A stretch of 64,000 nt of DNA from NCBI RefSeq assembly GCF_000452705.1, contig NZ_CP007014.1:2046001-2110000 (forward strand). Direction: 5' to 3'. The position numbers were made by a program, and so were the translations under genes. Of this stretch, positions 26,588 through 35,431 are shown piece by piece. Positions within the stretch are counted from its first letter, which is position 1. Every line of letters begins with the position of its first letter. This stretch comes from Pseudomonas syringae CC1557. GTDB lineage: Bacteria > Pseudomonadota > Gammaproteobacteria > Pseudomonadales > Pseudomonadaceae. The notes beneath the pieces are model-generated. The model was not told the DNA's origin and made no database searches. It was given only the letters and a program-made list of their open reading frames with translations.

Positions 26588-28768
26588 ATGCTCACCCCGA
26601 CCGTCCACTCCAACGCATTCAATTTCCTCAGCTTCGTACAGGCCGGGGTTGATCCGCGCACCGGGCAGTACACCTGCTCCATTTCCCTGCCTGAACTCAA
26701 GGCCAATCACCTGTGCGGCCCGATCGTGCCACTCAGCCTGGGCTTCAGCCCCATGAACAGCCGCGACACCGGCTTCGGCAAGGGCTGGGGCCTGCAACTG
26801 TCGCACTTCGACCCCGCGACTTCGATCCTCTCGCTGTCCACCGGCGAGACCTTTCGCATCGACGGGACGAAAGGCGCGCCCACGGTGCCGGAACGCAAGA
26901 TCGACAGTTTCCACTTCTCCTTCGAAGCCGATGATCAGTACCGCGTGGTGCATAAATCCGGCCTGGTGGAAATCCTCGGCAAAATCCTCGGCAGCGATGC
27001 AGCCTGGGTGACCCAGATGTACTCGGCCGAAGGCCATCGGGTCGATTTGTCTTACACACTGTACGGCGGTGAAGCCCTGCTGCAACAGATCAGCGATGAC
27101 TATGGCACCTTGCTCAGCGTTAAGCGCAACGGCCCCCTAAGCACTGATATCCACCTGCACCCCGACAAAGGCCCGGACGGCACGCCGCTGGCCAGTTTCA
27201 ATTTGATCCTGGACGGCGGCAAACTGGTCAGCATCGCCTTGCCCACTGCCAATAAGGCGTCCTGGCGTTTTGTCTATGACCAGCCCCTCGAATACCTGTA
27301 CATCACGGAACTGCGCACCCCGCTGGGCGGGCACGAACTGATCAGTTATGACCCCCAGGGTCACCAGTTCCCGGAAAACCTCCACCCGTCGCTGCCCCGG
27401 GTGGAACGCCATGAACAGCGTCCGGGCTTCAGCCAGCCCGCTGTCGAGCGACGTTTCAGTTACTCCAACGAAAACTTCCTCGGGTTCGCCGCCAGCGGTC
27501 TGATCTGGGACGACAAAGGCCTGGACAACCTGTACCGGGCCGACCCGGCCTACACCTACAGCAGCACGGAAACGCTCTGGGTTCAGGGCCAGGCGCTGCG
27601 CAGCACCACGCGCACCTTCAACAACTTTCACCTGTTGACTGCAGAGACCGTGACCCAGAACGACAACGTGCTGACGACCCAAACCACCTATCACTCCACG
27701 CCGGGCCAGTCGTTTATCGATCAACCTGCCCAGTGCCAGTTGCCCGATTCCGTGCTCAAGATCTGGTATCACCCCAGCGCCTCCAGCCAGACCCACGAGG
27801 AAACCACCCGCACCACCTTCGACACGTTCGGCAACCTGCTGACCCAGGAAAACCCCGACGGCACGGTCGAAACCAGCCGCTATTACCCGGCCGCCGGAGG
27901 CGATGGCTGCCCACCGGACCCGCACGGGTTTGTGCGCAACCTGCAGGACAAAACCATCACCCCGGCGGCCAATGCCCTCGGCGAGGCCCCGGTGTTGCGC
28001 AGCGCCTATCGCTACGCTCTGCAAACCGGCGTCGGCGCGGGCAGCACGCCCGACTGGCTGGCTATTGACGACGAAACCTTGTTGCACGTGCTGGCTGGCA
28101 GTGAAACCGAGCTGCAACGCACGGCCTTTACCTATATCGATGAGCCCGCCGACCGTTACCTGCACGGGCGCAAACTGCAGGAAACCCAGACCCTGAACGG
28201 TCAGTCGAGCATCACCGATTACGCCTATCAGCGCACAAAAGGCACCCGCGCCGGGGAAAGCGTGCAGCACACGATGATCAGCCTGAGCACCGATTTCGAT
28301 AAAGTGCGCAAGTCCTACACCCTGGAACACTCGCTGCTCAACGGCCAGCCGCTGCTCAACCGCGACGACAACGACGTGGAAATCGCCTACCGCTACGACG
28401 TGCTGGGTCGGGTCACCGAAGAAACCGTGTCACCGGGCACCGAGTTCGAAGCCGCGCGCCAATATGACTATCTCCTCTGTGCACGCGACGGCCAGCAGGC
28501 CGAGCAGACGGTCACCAACGTCAAGAGCATCAAGACCCGCACGCTGATGGATGGCAACAATCGGGTGATCGAAGAGTTCCGCCAGGGCGCCGACGAAAGC
28601 CAGCCTGAGGTCTACAGGAAAACCTACAGCGCGAGCTACGACGCGCGCGGCTTGCTGGTCTCGGACACGGTTTCAGACTGGCTGCTGAGGGACGCAGTCT
28701 TGCGTGAACTGCCGCTGACCAGCACCTATCAATACGACGACTGGGGCGAGCAGTGCAGCGTGACCGGG
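26588..28768 (+). repeat. long inverted repeat, arm B (2,181 bp)
   Basis: The inverted partner of 17710-19890; the arms are separated by 6,697 bp. The match begins at the ATG and stops abruptly after codon 727. Upstream sequences, including the ribosome-binding sites, are unrelated. Confidence 0.92.
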
Positions 28769-31333
28769 CCGGATGGCATCGAGCGCCACAAGGTTGAGGA
28801 TCCGGTCAAGCGCACCACAACGGAGTGGCAGGCCGAGATGGGTAAAACCGTTACCCTCACTAATCTTTTCCGCAAACCGGATTCCATCGAGCGACTCGAT
28901 CCGAGTGACGAGCGCATCAGCCTGGAGTCCATTAATTATGATGGTCTCGGTCGTACCTTCAGCCAGGTCGATGCACTGGGCAATTTGCGCGAATTCAGCT
29001 ACGACGCGTTTGGCCGTCTCACAGGTAATCGTCTGCCTGACGGCGCGCAGATCGAACGCGCTTACGCCAGCCACAGCCGGGACGATCTACCGGTGTCCAT
29101 CAGCGTCGATCGTTTGCTGCTGGGCGAGCAACGTTTCGATGGGCTGGGACGCATGACCGCCTCAACCGTTGGTGGTCGGTTGACACGCTTTGAGTTTATC
29201 GACGGGCGCCTGCAACCCCACAAGGTGCATACGCCGAGTGAAGAAGTCATCGATTACCTGTATCAACCGCAACTGGTCGAAAAACCCATTCAGCGCAAGC
29301 TGCTCAACAGCACTGCCGATTACACCTATGACCCGCTGAACGCACGCCTGATGAGCAGCAAGGAGCAGGATCAGAAGCTGGAGCGGGACTATTTTGCCAA
29401 TGGCCAGCTCAAGCAGGAACGCCGGTTGCAGGGCGGCAAGACCTACACCGTAGTCTATCAATACAGCCTCGATGGCCGGTTGCTCAGTTATACCGATGTC
29501 GTGGGTGCGACTCAGACCTGGCGCTACGACAGCAGCGGTCGCCTTGAGAGCACCCGCGTCGGTACACTGACTTCAACGTTCACCTATAACGCTCAGGGAC
29601 GAGTCGAAAGTATCGGGTCGGTTGACAGTGCCCAGGACCAAAACCTGCACATCACCCTGGAATACGATACTGCCGGCCGCGAAGTGCTGCGCAGCTTCGC
29701 TATGCCGGATGGCACCGAGCAAAAGTTGGCTCAAGCCTATGATGCTGCCGATCATTTACAGCAGCGCACATTGCGCGAAGGCAATACGCTGCTGCGCGAT
29801 GAAACATTTGAATATGACCCGCGCGGCAGGCTTGAGAGGTACACCGCAACCGGTGCGCTTGCACCGAAAGACCCGCTGGGCAAGAAGATTCAGAGCCAGA
29901 CATTCAAGTTTGATGCACTGGACAATCTCACCGAGGTGAAGACGTTTTTCGCCGAGGGCAGTAATACTGCTCAATACGAATACTCCGGTAACGATCCTGC
30001 GCAGCTCAGTGCCATCACCAATAGCCACGCGGATTATCCTCAGCGCCTCGAACTCGCTTACGACGCGAACGGTAACTTGACGATGGACGAAGCAGGGCGG
30101 GCGATTGAATATGACGCGCTGGGGCGTTTGCTCAGCGTCAGCGCAACCGATGAAACCCCGGCTGTTGATTACGGCTATGACGCTCTGGACAGCCTGACCA
30201 ACAGCCGGAGCACCGATGGCAGTGAACAGCGTTTTTACCGGGATGGACAACTCGCCAATCAGTTGCGCGGCGAAGAACAACGAAGCTTTATCAGGGCCGG
30301 TGACCAGCTCTTGGCTGAGCAGCGGGGTGGCAATAGTGCCGGAACGCAGCTCTTGTCGACTGATGCCCGGAGAACCGTTCTCGCTGAAGTTAGCCCGCAG
30401 AGCATCAACGACCTGAGTTATAGCGCCTATGGCCACCGGAGCTCGGTTGTGGCTGCCGCCAGCCGCTCGGGTTTCAATGGCGAACTGCGTGAATTGGCAA
30501 CTGGCTGGTATCTGCTGGGGCAGGGCTATCGCGCCTATAACCCGGTGCTGATGCGCTTTCATAGCCCGGACAGTTTGAGTCCGTTTGGCAACGGCGGGCT
30601 GAATGCTTATGCCTATTGCGTGGGGGATCCGGTGAATTATCTGGACCCGGATGGGCATATCCCCTGGTGGGTTGGCCTGGTTGCTGGCGTTGCCGCTACG
30701 GTGGTGACGGCGGGAATCGCAGCGCCTTTGACCGCAGTGTTGGGCATCAGCGTGGCTACTGCCAGTGCGGTAGCGTCTACTGCGTCTGTTATGTCGAGCG
30801 TCGCAACAGTGATCTCGGTGGGGAGTGCTGTGGGCAGTGCATTGACAAAAGGTGGACTGAGCGAAGGGTTGGGCTGGGCGAGTCTAGTGACGGGGATCGC
30901 GGCAGGGGTGGCTGGTGGGGTTGCGTTTGGGGTGAAGGCGGGAGCAGGACTTGCAACTTCCAGTGCTCGAACTTCTGGAGTAAGCAGCAGATCAACACCG
31001 ACTCAAGGCAGTAGCAGGCCAGGTAATTTAAGGGTTGGAGAAGATCTTGATACAGATCAATTTCGGGCCGTTCACGGTTATTTTAATGGGCGACTTGCGC
31101 AGCGAACCCCTACGGGCGGACGCTTTGCCATTTCGGAACAGGGAGCGGGAGCGGGTGAAAACAAGCTTACTAGAAGTATAAAACTCGAACTGGAGGAGAA
31201 TCACGCGCGCGGATTAGGTTATCGAACTCCAGTACGCAAACAGATTCACGATATGGGAAGGAGAACTCACCAAGTTACAAAAATTGAGGAAATCCAGATG
31301 CTGGAAATCCGCAGCGATACCAGCACCGCGTAG
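26588..31333 (+). CDS. Rhs/YD-repeat toxin-like protein B
   Basis: A 1,581-residue Rhs-family protein. Its first 727 residues equal those of Rhs A except Thr711. Residues 728-1357 are a homologous but clearly diverged YD-repeat shell (NYDGLGRTFSQVD, FKFDALDNLTEVK) ending in FNGELRELATGWYLLGQGYR, HSPDSLSPFGNGG and DPDGH. The 224-residue tail starts with hydrophobic, alanine- and valine-rich helices. It then has a basic/polar region of about 100 residues with TDQFRAVHGYFNGRLAQR and RKQIHDMGRRTHQV, rich in His and Arg; the toxin fold is not recognised. The start at 26588 has GAGGA upstream and matches the Rhs A start; the ORF's earlier ATG at 26558 is outside the homology. No immunity gene follows, and the next gene converges 18 bp away. 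Confidence 0.9.
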   Translation: MLTPTVHSNAFNFLSFVQAGVDPRTGQYTCSISLPELKANHLCGPIVPLSLGFSPMNSRDTGFGKGWGLQLSHFDPATSILSLSTGETFRIDGTKGAPTVPERKIDSFHFSFEADDQYRVVHKSGLVEILGKILGSDAAWVTQMYSAEGHRVDLSYTLYGGEALLQQISDDYGTLLSVKRNGPLSTDIHLHPDKGPDGTPLASFNLILDGGKLVSIALPTANKASWRFVYDQPLEYLYITELRTPLGGHELISYDPQGHQFPENLHPSLPRVERHEQRPGFSQPAVERRFSYSNENFLGFAASGLIWDDKGLDNLYRADPAYTYSSTETLWVQGQALRSTTRTFNNFHLLTAETVTQNDNVLTTQTTYHSTPGQSFIDQPAQCQLPDSVLKIWYHPSASSQTHEETTRTTFDTFGNLLTQENPDGTVETSRYYPAAGGDGCPPDPHGFVRNLQDKTITPAANALGEAPVLRSAYRYALQTGVGAGSTPDWLAIDDETLLHVLAGSETELQRTAFTYIDEPADRYLHGRKLQETQTLNGQSSITDYAYQRTKGTRAGESVQHTMISLSTDFDKVRKSYTLEHSLLNGQPLLNRDDNDVEIAYRYDVLGRVTEETVSPGTEFEAARQYDYLLCARDGQQAEQTVTNVKSIKTRTLMDGNNRVIEEFRQGADESQPEVYRKTYSASYDARGLLVSDTVSDWLLRDAVLRELPLTSTYQYDDWGEQCSVTGPDGIERHKVEDPVKRTTTEWQAEMGKTVTLTNLFRKPDSIERLDPSDERISLESINYDGLGRTFSQVDALGNLREFSYDAFGRLTGNRLPDGAQIERAYASHSRDDLPVSISVDRLLLGEQRFDGLGRMTASTVGGRLTRFEFIDGRLQPHKVHTPSEEVIDYLYQPQLVEKPIQRKLLNSTADYTYDPLNARLMSSKEQDQKLERDYFANGQLKQERRLQGGKTYTVVYQYSLDGRLLSYTDVVGATQTWRYDSSGRLESTRVGTLTSTFTYNAQGRVESIGSVDSAQDQNLHITLEYDTAGREVLRSFAMPDGTEQKLAQAYDAADHLQQRTLREGNTLLRDETFEYDPRGRLERYTATGALAPKDPLGKKIQSQTFKFDALDNLTEVKTFFAEGSNTAQYEYSGNDPAQLSAITNSHADYPQRLELAYDANGNLTMDEAGRAIEYDALGRLLSVSATDETPAVDYGYDALDSLTNSRSTDGSEQRFYRDGQLANQLRGEEQRSFIRAGDQLLAEQRGGNSAGTQLLSTDARRTVLAEVSPQSINDLSYSAYGHRSSVVAAASRSGFNGELRELATGWYLLGQGYRAYNPVLMRFHSPDSLSPFGNGGLNAYAYCVGDPVNYLDPDGHIPWWVGLVAGVAATVVTAGIAAPLTAVLGISVATASAVASTASVMSSVATVISVGSAVGSALTKGGLSEGLGWASLVTGIAAGVAGGVAFGVKAGAGLATSSARTSGVSSRSTPTQGSSRPGNLRVGEDLDTDQFRAVHGYFNGRLAQRTPTGGRFAISEQGAGAGENKLTRSIKLELEENHARGLGYRTPVRKQIHDMGRRTHQVTKIEEIQMLEIRSDTSTA

Positions 31334-31351
31334 AAAGGCCGATGAAGCTTG

Positions 31352-32338
31352 CTATACCTGCTCAGTAACCACATGCCCAAATATCTCTTGCACAAACCGG
31401 ACCCGCCGCTCGGGCGTTTCCATGGTGCCTTCCAGCGCCAACTGCTCGAGCCGCGCTTCCACCGCCTGTGTCCTATGCGTCAACCCGCAGTCGTTGGCGA
31501 TCTGGATGTTCAGGCCGGGGCGGGCGTTGAGTTCGAGGATCAGCGGACCTTTTTCCTGGTCCAGGACCATGTCCACGCCTATGTAGCCCAGGCCACACAG
31601 CTCGTAGCACTCGGCCGCGAGCTTCATGAAGCCGTCCCAGTTCGGCAACTGCACGCCGTTCACAGGCTGGGTGGTGTCCGGATGCTTGCTGATGATGTTG
31701 TTCAGCCAGGTGCCTTGCAAGGTGATCCCGGTGGCCAGGTCGACGCCAACGCCGATGGCGCCCTGGTGCAGGTTGGCTTTGCCGCCTGACTGGCGGGTTG
31801 GCAGGCGCAGCATGGCCATCACCGGATAGCCCATCAGCACGATGATGCGAATGTCCGGCACACCTTCGTAGCTGATGCTTTTGAAGATCGAGTCTGGCAC
31901 GACCCTGTATTCGATCAGCGCGCGATCACGATGGCCGCCCAGCGAATACAGGCCGGTCAGGATACTGGACACCTGATGCTCGATTTCCGAGTGGCTGATA
32001 ATGCGCCCCGAGACTGTGCGAAAGCGCTCTTCAAAACGGTCGGCAATGACCAGAATGCCATCGCCGCCAGCGCCCTGAGCAGGCTTGATCACGAAATCGC
32101 TACGGCCAGCGATGATCTCGTCGAGACCATCGATTTCCTTTTCCGTGGAAATCACGCCGTACATCTCCGGCACATGAATGCCTGCCGCTATGGCCCGTTC
32201 CTTTGTGATGATCTTGTCATCGACAATCGGATACAGGCTGCGCTTGTTGTACTTGAGCACGTAGTCGGCGTTGCGCCGATTGATGCCCATGATTCCCCTG
32301 GCTTCAAGTGCCTTCCAGGTTTTCCACCAGCCGATCAC
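31352..32338 (-). CDS. alpha-L-glutamate ligase-like protein (RimK-like ATP-grasp)
   Basis: This 328-residue ATP-grasp enzyme belongs to the RimK-related group usually encoded with a retropepsin-like protease and a transglutaminase-like membrane protein, as here. The ATP-grasp features seen are DFVIKPAQGAGGDGILV (glycine-rich loop with a lysine), DIRIIVLMGYPVMAML, and PLILELNARPGLNIQ carrying the metal-binding Glu and Asn. RimK itself adds glutamate to ribosomal protein S6; the substrate of this group is not established. The start codon overlaps the stop of the upstream gene by four bases (ATGA), indicating translational coupling. The gene converges with rhs B. Confidence 0.85.
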   Translation of the reverse strand: MIGWWKTWKALEARGIMGINRRNADYVLKYNKRSLYPIVDDKIITKERAIAAGIHVPEMYGVISTEKEIDGLDEIIAGRSDFVIKPAQGAGGDGILVIADRFEERFRTVSGRIISHSEIEHQVSSILTGLYSLGGHRDRALIEYRVVPDSIFKSISYEGVPDIRIIVLMGYPVMAMLRLPTRQSGGKANLHQGAIGVGVDLATGITLQGTWLNNIISKHPDTTQPVNGVQLPNWDGFMKLAAECYELCGLGYIGVDMVLDQEKGPLILELNARPGLNIQIANDCGLTHRTQAVEARLEQLALEGTMETPERRVRFVQEIFGHVVTEQV

Positions 32339-33870
32339 TTCGGTTCATCCTTGAGGAAGGCCTTGAAGCGCATCAGTTCGGTCAGGCGATAACCACGGTA
32401 TCTGCCCATTGCCAGCATGAAGCCGACCAGCACCAGCAGCACCGCCGGGAAGGTGAAGACAAAGTAGGTCAGCTCTGGCACGGTCATGATCAAGTGCGCC
32501 AGGGACGCTGCGAACAGCGTGCCGATGGCGACTTTCATGGCATGGCTGCCGCCGCGCTCCTCCCAGGTGATCGACAGGCGTTCGATGGTCATGGTCAGAA
32601 TCACCATCGGGAACAGCGCCACCGAAAGGCCTCGCTCCAGCCCGAGTTTATGGCTGAACAGGCTGATGGCGGCAATCAGTACCACGACGAAGGTCAGTAC
32701 GACTGACAAGCGAGGCAGCATCTGCAATTTCAGATGCTCCAGATAAGACCTCAGCGATAGCCCCAGCGCAGTGATCACCGTGAACAGCACGATACCGAAA
32801 CCCAGTTGCGTCTCGCGGAACGCCAGAGCGATCAGCACCGGGGTGAAGGTGCCCAGAGTCTGCAGGCCAATCAGGTTGCGCAGGATCAGAATGACCAGCA
32901 CCCCGATCGGGATCATGACCATGATCATGAAGGTCTGTTGAGTTTGCAGCGGCAAGCCGTACAGCGAGTAGGCCAGGAAGTCCGAGTCGGTGCTGGCATC
33001 CGTAAGCTTGGCCAGGCGCATGGCATTCATTTCACTGTTGTTCAGGCTGAAGGTGACCTGCACTTTCTTGCCGCCCTCGGCCGTCACCAGATTCTCGTCA
33101 CCGGTCCACCACAGCAGGCGATCTTCGGGCAGACCTGCTTCACCTGTGTCGGGGTTGAAATACAGCCATTCCTTGCCATTGAAACTGCGCAGCCAGAGTT
33201 CCGGGGTTTGCGGCTGTTCGGCCTGCAAGCGAATGGTGTGGGCTTTTTCCATAGGCACATGAGCGATAGACAACAGCAGTTCGGTGATCTGGGCTTTCTT
33301 AGCTGCCGAGGTATCGCCCGCCATCAGCAGCTTGACGTTGTCATCGTTCAGGTTGTTGACGCGTTTGATCGCTTCGGTGATGAAGGTCTCGACATCGGCT
33401 GAATGCTGACGGATCGGCGCGAGCAGCGCTTCGGCGGCAATTTTTTCAGGCCCGCCAACGGGAAGGCTGTCGCGGAAGATCGGGCCTTTGACCTTGGGTT
33501 TTTCACCGCTGTAGCGTTTGGTCAGTACCAGACGGTAATACAGTGTCTGGTTACCGGTGGCGCGGCGGGTCGACCAGGTGACGCGACGGTTGCCGTCAGC
33601 ACGGTTGACGCTGACCCCGTAATTGTTCGAGATGAAGCTTTCGTTCAGGCTGATGTAGTCGTGGGCCAGCGGTGGCACGAACATCTGGATCTTCACCGTA
33701 TCCTTGGGGCTGGCGACGAATTCGACCTTGGCGTCGATATTCCACAGGTCGTCGGTTTCGTCTTCGGTCACCGGAATGCCGAGCGCCAGTATCTGATAGG
33801 CCGTGATCGCGATGCCCAGCGTCACCAGGACCGTGATCAGAATTTTCAGATGGAGTGTAAGAGCGCGCAT
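32335..33870 (-). CDS. inactive transglutaminase-like protein fused to a multi-pass membrane domain
   Basis: A 511-residue membrane protein. One N-terminal helix (ILITVLVTLGIAITAYQIL) is followed by a periplasmic region of about 270 residues resembling transglutaminase folds that have lost catalytic residues. About seven transmembrane helices follow from residue ~305 to 495 (MIMVMIPIGVLVILIL through VLLVLVGFMLAMG). This matches the two-part family found together with RimK-like ligases and small retropepsin-like proteases. Its molecular role is unknown. It lies four bases after the protease gene and overlaps the ligase gene, forming a tight three-gene operon. Confidence 0.82.
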   Translation of the reverse strand: MRALTLHLKILITVLVTLGIAITAYQILALGIPVTEDETDDLWNIDAKVEFVASPKDTVKIQMFVPPLAHDYISLNESFISNNYGVSVNRADGNRRVTWSTRRATGNQTLYYRLVLTKRYSGEKPKVKGPIFRDSLPVGGPEKIAAEALLAPIRQHSADVETFITEAIKRVNNLNDDNVKLLMAGDTSAAKKAQITELLLSIAHVPMEKAHTIRLQAEQPQTPELWLRSFNGKEWLYFNPDTGEAGLPEDRLLWWTGDENLVTAEGGKKVQVTFSLNNSEMNAMRLAKLTDASTDSDFLAYSLYGLPLQTQQTFMIMVMIPIGVLVILILRNLIGLQTLGTFTPVLIALAFRETQLGFGIVLFTVITALGLSLRSYLEHLKLQMLPRLSVVLTFVVVLIAAISLFSHKLGLERGLSVALFPMVILTMTIERLSITWEERGGSHAMKVAIGTLFAASLAHLIMTVPELTYFVFTFPAVLLVLVGFMLAMGRYRGYRLTELMRFKAFLKDEPK

Positions 33871-33874
33871 GAAT

Positions 33875-34411
33875 TTACTCTGCGTTTAGAGCGACGGAAG
33901 CGCAGCCGGGCTTCCCTGCCGCGTATTTAAGACTTGGATCGACCAGCGCATCAAAGCGTTTCAACGCTTCGGAGCCGATCAAAAGCGGGTATTGGAATGC
34001 ACTTCGGTCGGTCAAGTTCACTTCTATGGTGCGTAAAACTTCACCCATGCAGATATCCAGACTTATCACCGGGCGTGACGAGAATTTGTTTTCCTCGTCC
34101 GGATCGAGATCGTCGGCGCGCCGTTTGATTTTGCTGACTCTGGCTAGCGGTCGTTCGATAGGGTGAACATGCTTGCTGTCGATGGCCAGATAAAAGCGCA
34201 CCCAGCTCTCGCCGTTGCGTTTGAAATGCTTGATATCGCGGGCGCTCAGCGATGCAGTCTTGGCACCGGTGTCGAGCTTGGCGGGCACTTCAACGTCGAT
34301 GTCGGTGAGCCTGGCGTATTCATTCAGGCCATATACCGTCTTGCTGGCGGCCAGTGTCACGGCAGGCAGAAACAGGAAGCAGAAAAGGGTAGGGAGGGTA
34401 GTCAGTCTCAT
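33875..34411 (-). CDS. retropepsin-like (ATP-dependent Zn protease family) periplasmic protein
   Basis: A 178-residue protein with a signal peptide of about 21 residues ending in TLAAS. The aspartic-protease-like motif LDTGAKTASLSA and a second half with PLLIGSEALKRFD mark the retropepsin-like family, which is annotated in databases as 'ATP-dependent zinc protease'. I see no ATP or zinc motif, so the retropepsin description is preferable. It is the first gene of the operon with the transglutaminase-like protein and the ATP-grasp ligase. The gene set suggests synthesis, transport and trimming of a peptide in the envelope, which is inference. Confidence 0.8.
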   Translation of the reverse strand: MRLTTLPTLFCFLFLPAVTLAASKTVYGLNEYARLTDIDVEVPAKLDTGAKTASLSARDIKHFKRNGESWVRFYLAIDSKHVHPIERPLARVSKIKRRADDLDPDEENKFSSRPVISLDICMGEVLRTIEVNLTDRSAFQYPLLIGSEALKRFDALVDPSLKYAAGKPGCASVALNAE

Positions 34412-34627
34412 AAATCCTGGCGCGATGAGCAGAAAACTTAAGGGTCAGGGCGCAAGCGGGATGAGCCTGATGGAGAGTGAGGCAGGCAACTCGCAAGCGT
34501 CGGCTCCAACAAGGAGCGCGCTGCGCGGACGCGACGCGCATTCTAGCATGAAGCCTTGGAGGTGCCAGTTATCTACCTGTGCATCTGTTCAGGTTGGACG
34601 CTGAGAAAGAAAGCAGCGTTACCAGCT

Positions 34628-34641
34628 GATTGTCGACAATC
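34628..34641 (+). promoter_or_regulatory. candidate operator 1 for the methylcitrate operon regulator
   Basis: GATTGTCGACAATC is a perfect 14-bp palindrome about 70 bp upstream of the gntR start. Its core TGTCGACAAT is repeated over the start codon. Confidence 0.6.
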
Positions 34642-34703
34642 ACTCATATTGCTTTGACTGAAAAGCCGTTTATGGCTAGATTTACGCCTATTCAGTCAGC
34701 GAG

Positions 34704-34713
34704 TGTCGACAAT
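34704..34713 (+). promoter_or_regulatory. candidate operator 2, overlapping the gntR start codon
   Basis: TGTCGACAAT repeats the core of the palindrome at 34628-34641 and includes the first bases of the ATG at 34712. Binding here would block expression of the regulator and the operon, which fits autorepression. Confidence 0.55.
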
Positions 34714-35431
34714 GCTGGAAATAGTCGAGAAGGCAGCGCCAACCGTAGACGATCCCGAAACTCTGTCTGAAAATGTTTTTCGACGTATTCAGTCGGCCAT
34801 CGTCAAAGGCGAAATCGCCCCCGGAAGCAAGATTTCCGAGCCGGAACTGGCCCGCACCTACGGCATCAGTCGCGGGCCGCTGCGCGAAGCGATTCATCGC
34901 CTTGAAGGGCAGCGACTGGTGGTTCGCGTGCCGCATGTCGGCGCCCGCGTTGTTGCGCTGAGCCACGCCGAGCTGATCGAGCTCTACGAAATTCGCGAAT
35001 CCCTTGAAGGCATGGCCTGTCGCCTGGCTGCCGAGCGCATGACCCAGGCTGAAATAGAGGAGCTGCGCAGCGTACTGGACACCCATGAGCGCGACGTAGC
35101 GTTTCAGGCGGGTATCGGCTATTACCAGCAGGAAGGCGATTTCGATTTTCATTACCGGATCATTCAGGGCAGCGGCAACCGCACCCTCAGCCAGATGCTC
35201 TGCGGTGAGCTTTATCAACTGGTGCGCATGTACCGCATCCAGTTTTCCACCACACCCAATCGGCCTCGTCAGGCCTTTGCCGAACACCACCGGATTCTCG
35301 ACGCCATTGCCGAGCGTGACGGCGAGCTGGCTGAATTGTTGATGCGCCGTCATATCGGTGCGTCCAGACGCAACATCGAGCGCCACTATCAGGCGGCTTC
35401 CCAGAAGACTTCGGACCGAGGTGAACAATGA
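34712..35431 (+). CDS. GntR/FCD-family regulator of the methylcitrate operon
   Basis: A 239-residue regulator. The N-terminal winged helix contains [20 protein letters not shown] followed by [14 protein letters not shown]; the C-terminal FCD effector domain contains the [15 protein letters not shown] segment and histidines at DFDFHYRI and AEHHRIL that usually bind a metal. It overlaps prpB by four bases and so should be the operon's local regulator, probably responding to a methylcitrate-cycle intermediate. Start choice: ATG 34712 is preferred, but the GTG at 34703 would add three residues. The palindromic sites at and before the start suggest autoregulation. Confidence 0.85.
   Translation: MLEIVEKAAPTVDDPETLSENVFRRIQSAIVKGEIAPGSKISEPELARTYGISRGPLREAIHRLEGQRLVVRVPHVGARVVALSHAELIELYEIRESLEGMACRLAAERMTQAEIEELRSVLDTHERDVAFQAGIGYYQQEGDFDFHYRIIQGSGNRTLSQMLCGELYQLVRMYRIQFSTTPNRPRQAFAEHHRILDAIAERDGELAELLMRRHIGASRRNIERHYQAASQKTSDRGEQ

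Noticed and set aside
17710..28768. The rhs inverted repeats as ends of a composite transposon
   Set aside because: The repeated sequence is coding DNA starting at the start codon, with no transposase, terminal repeats or target duplication at its edges.
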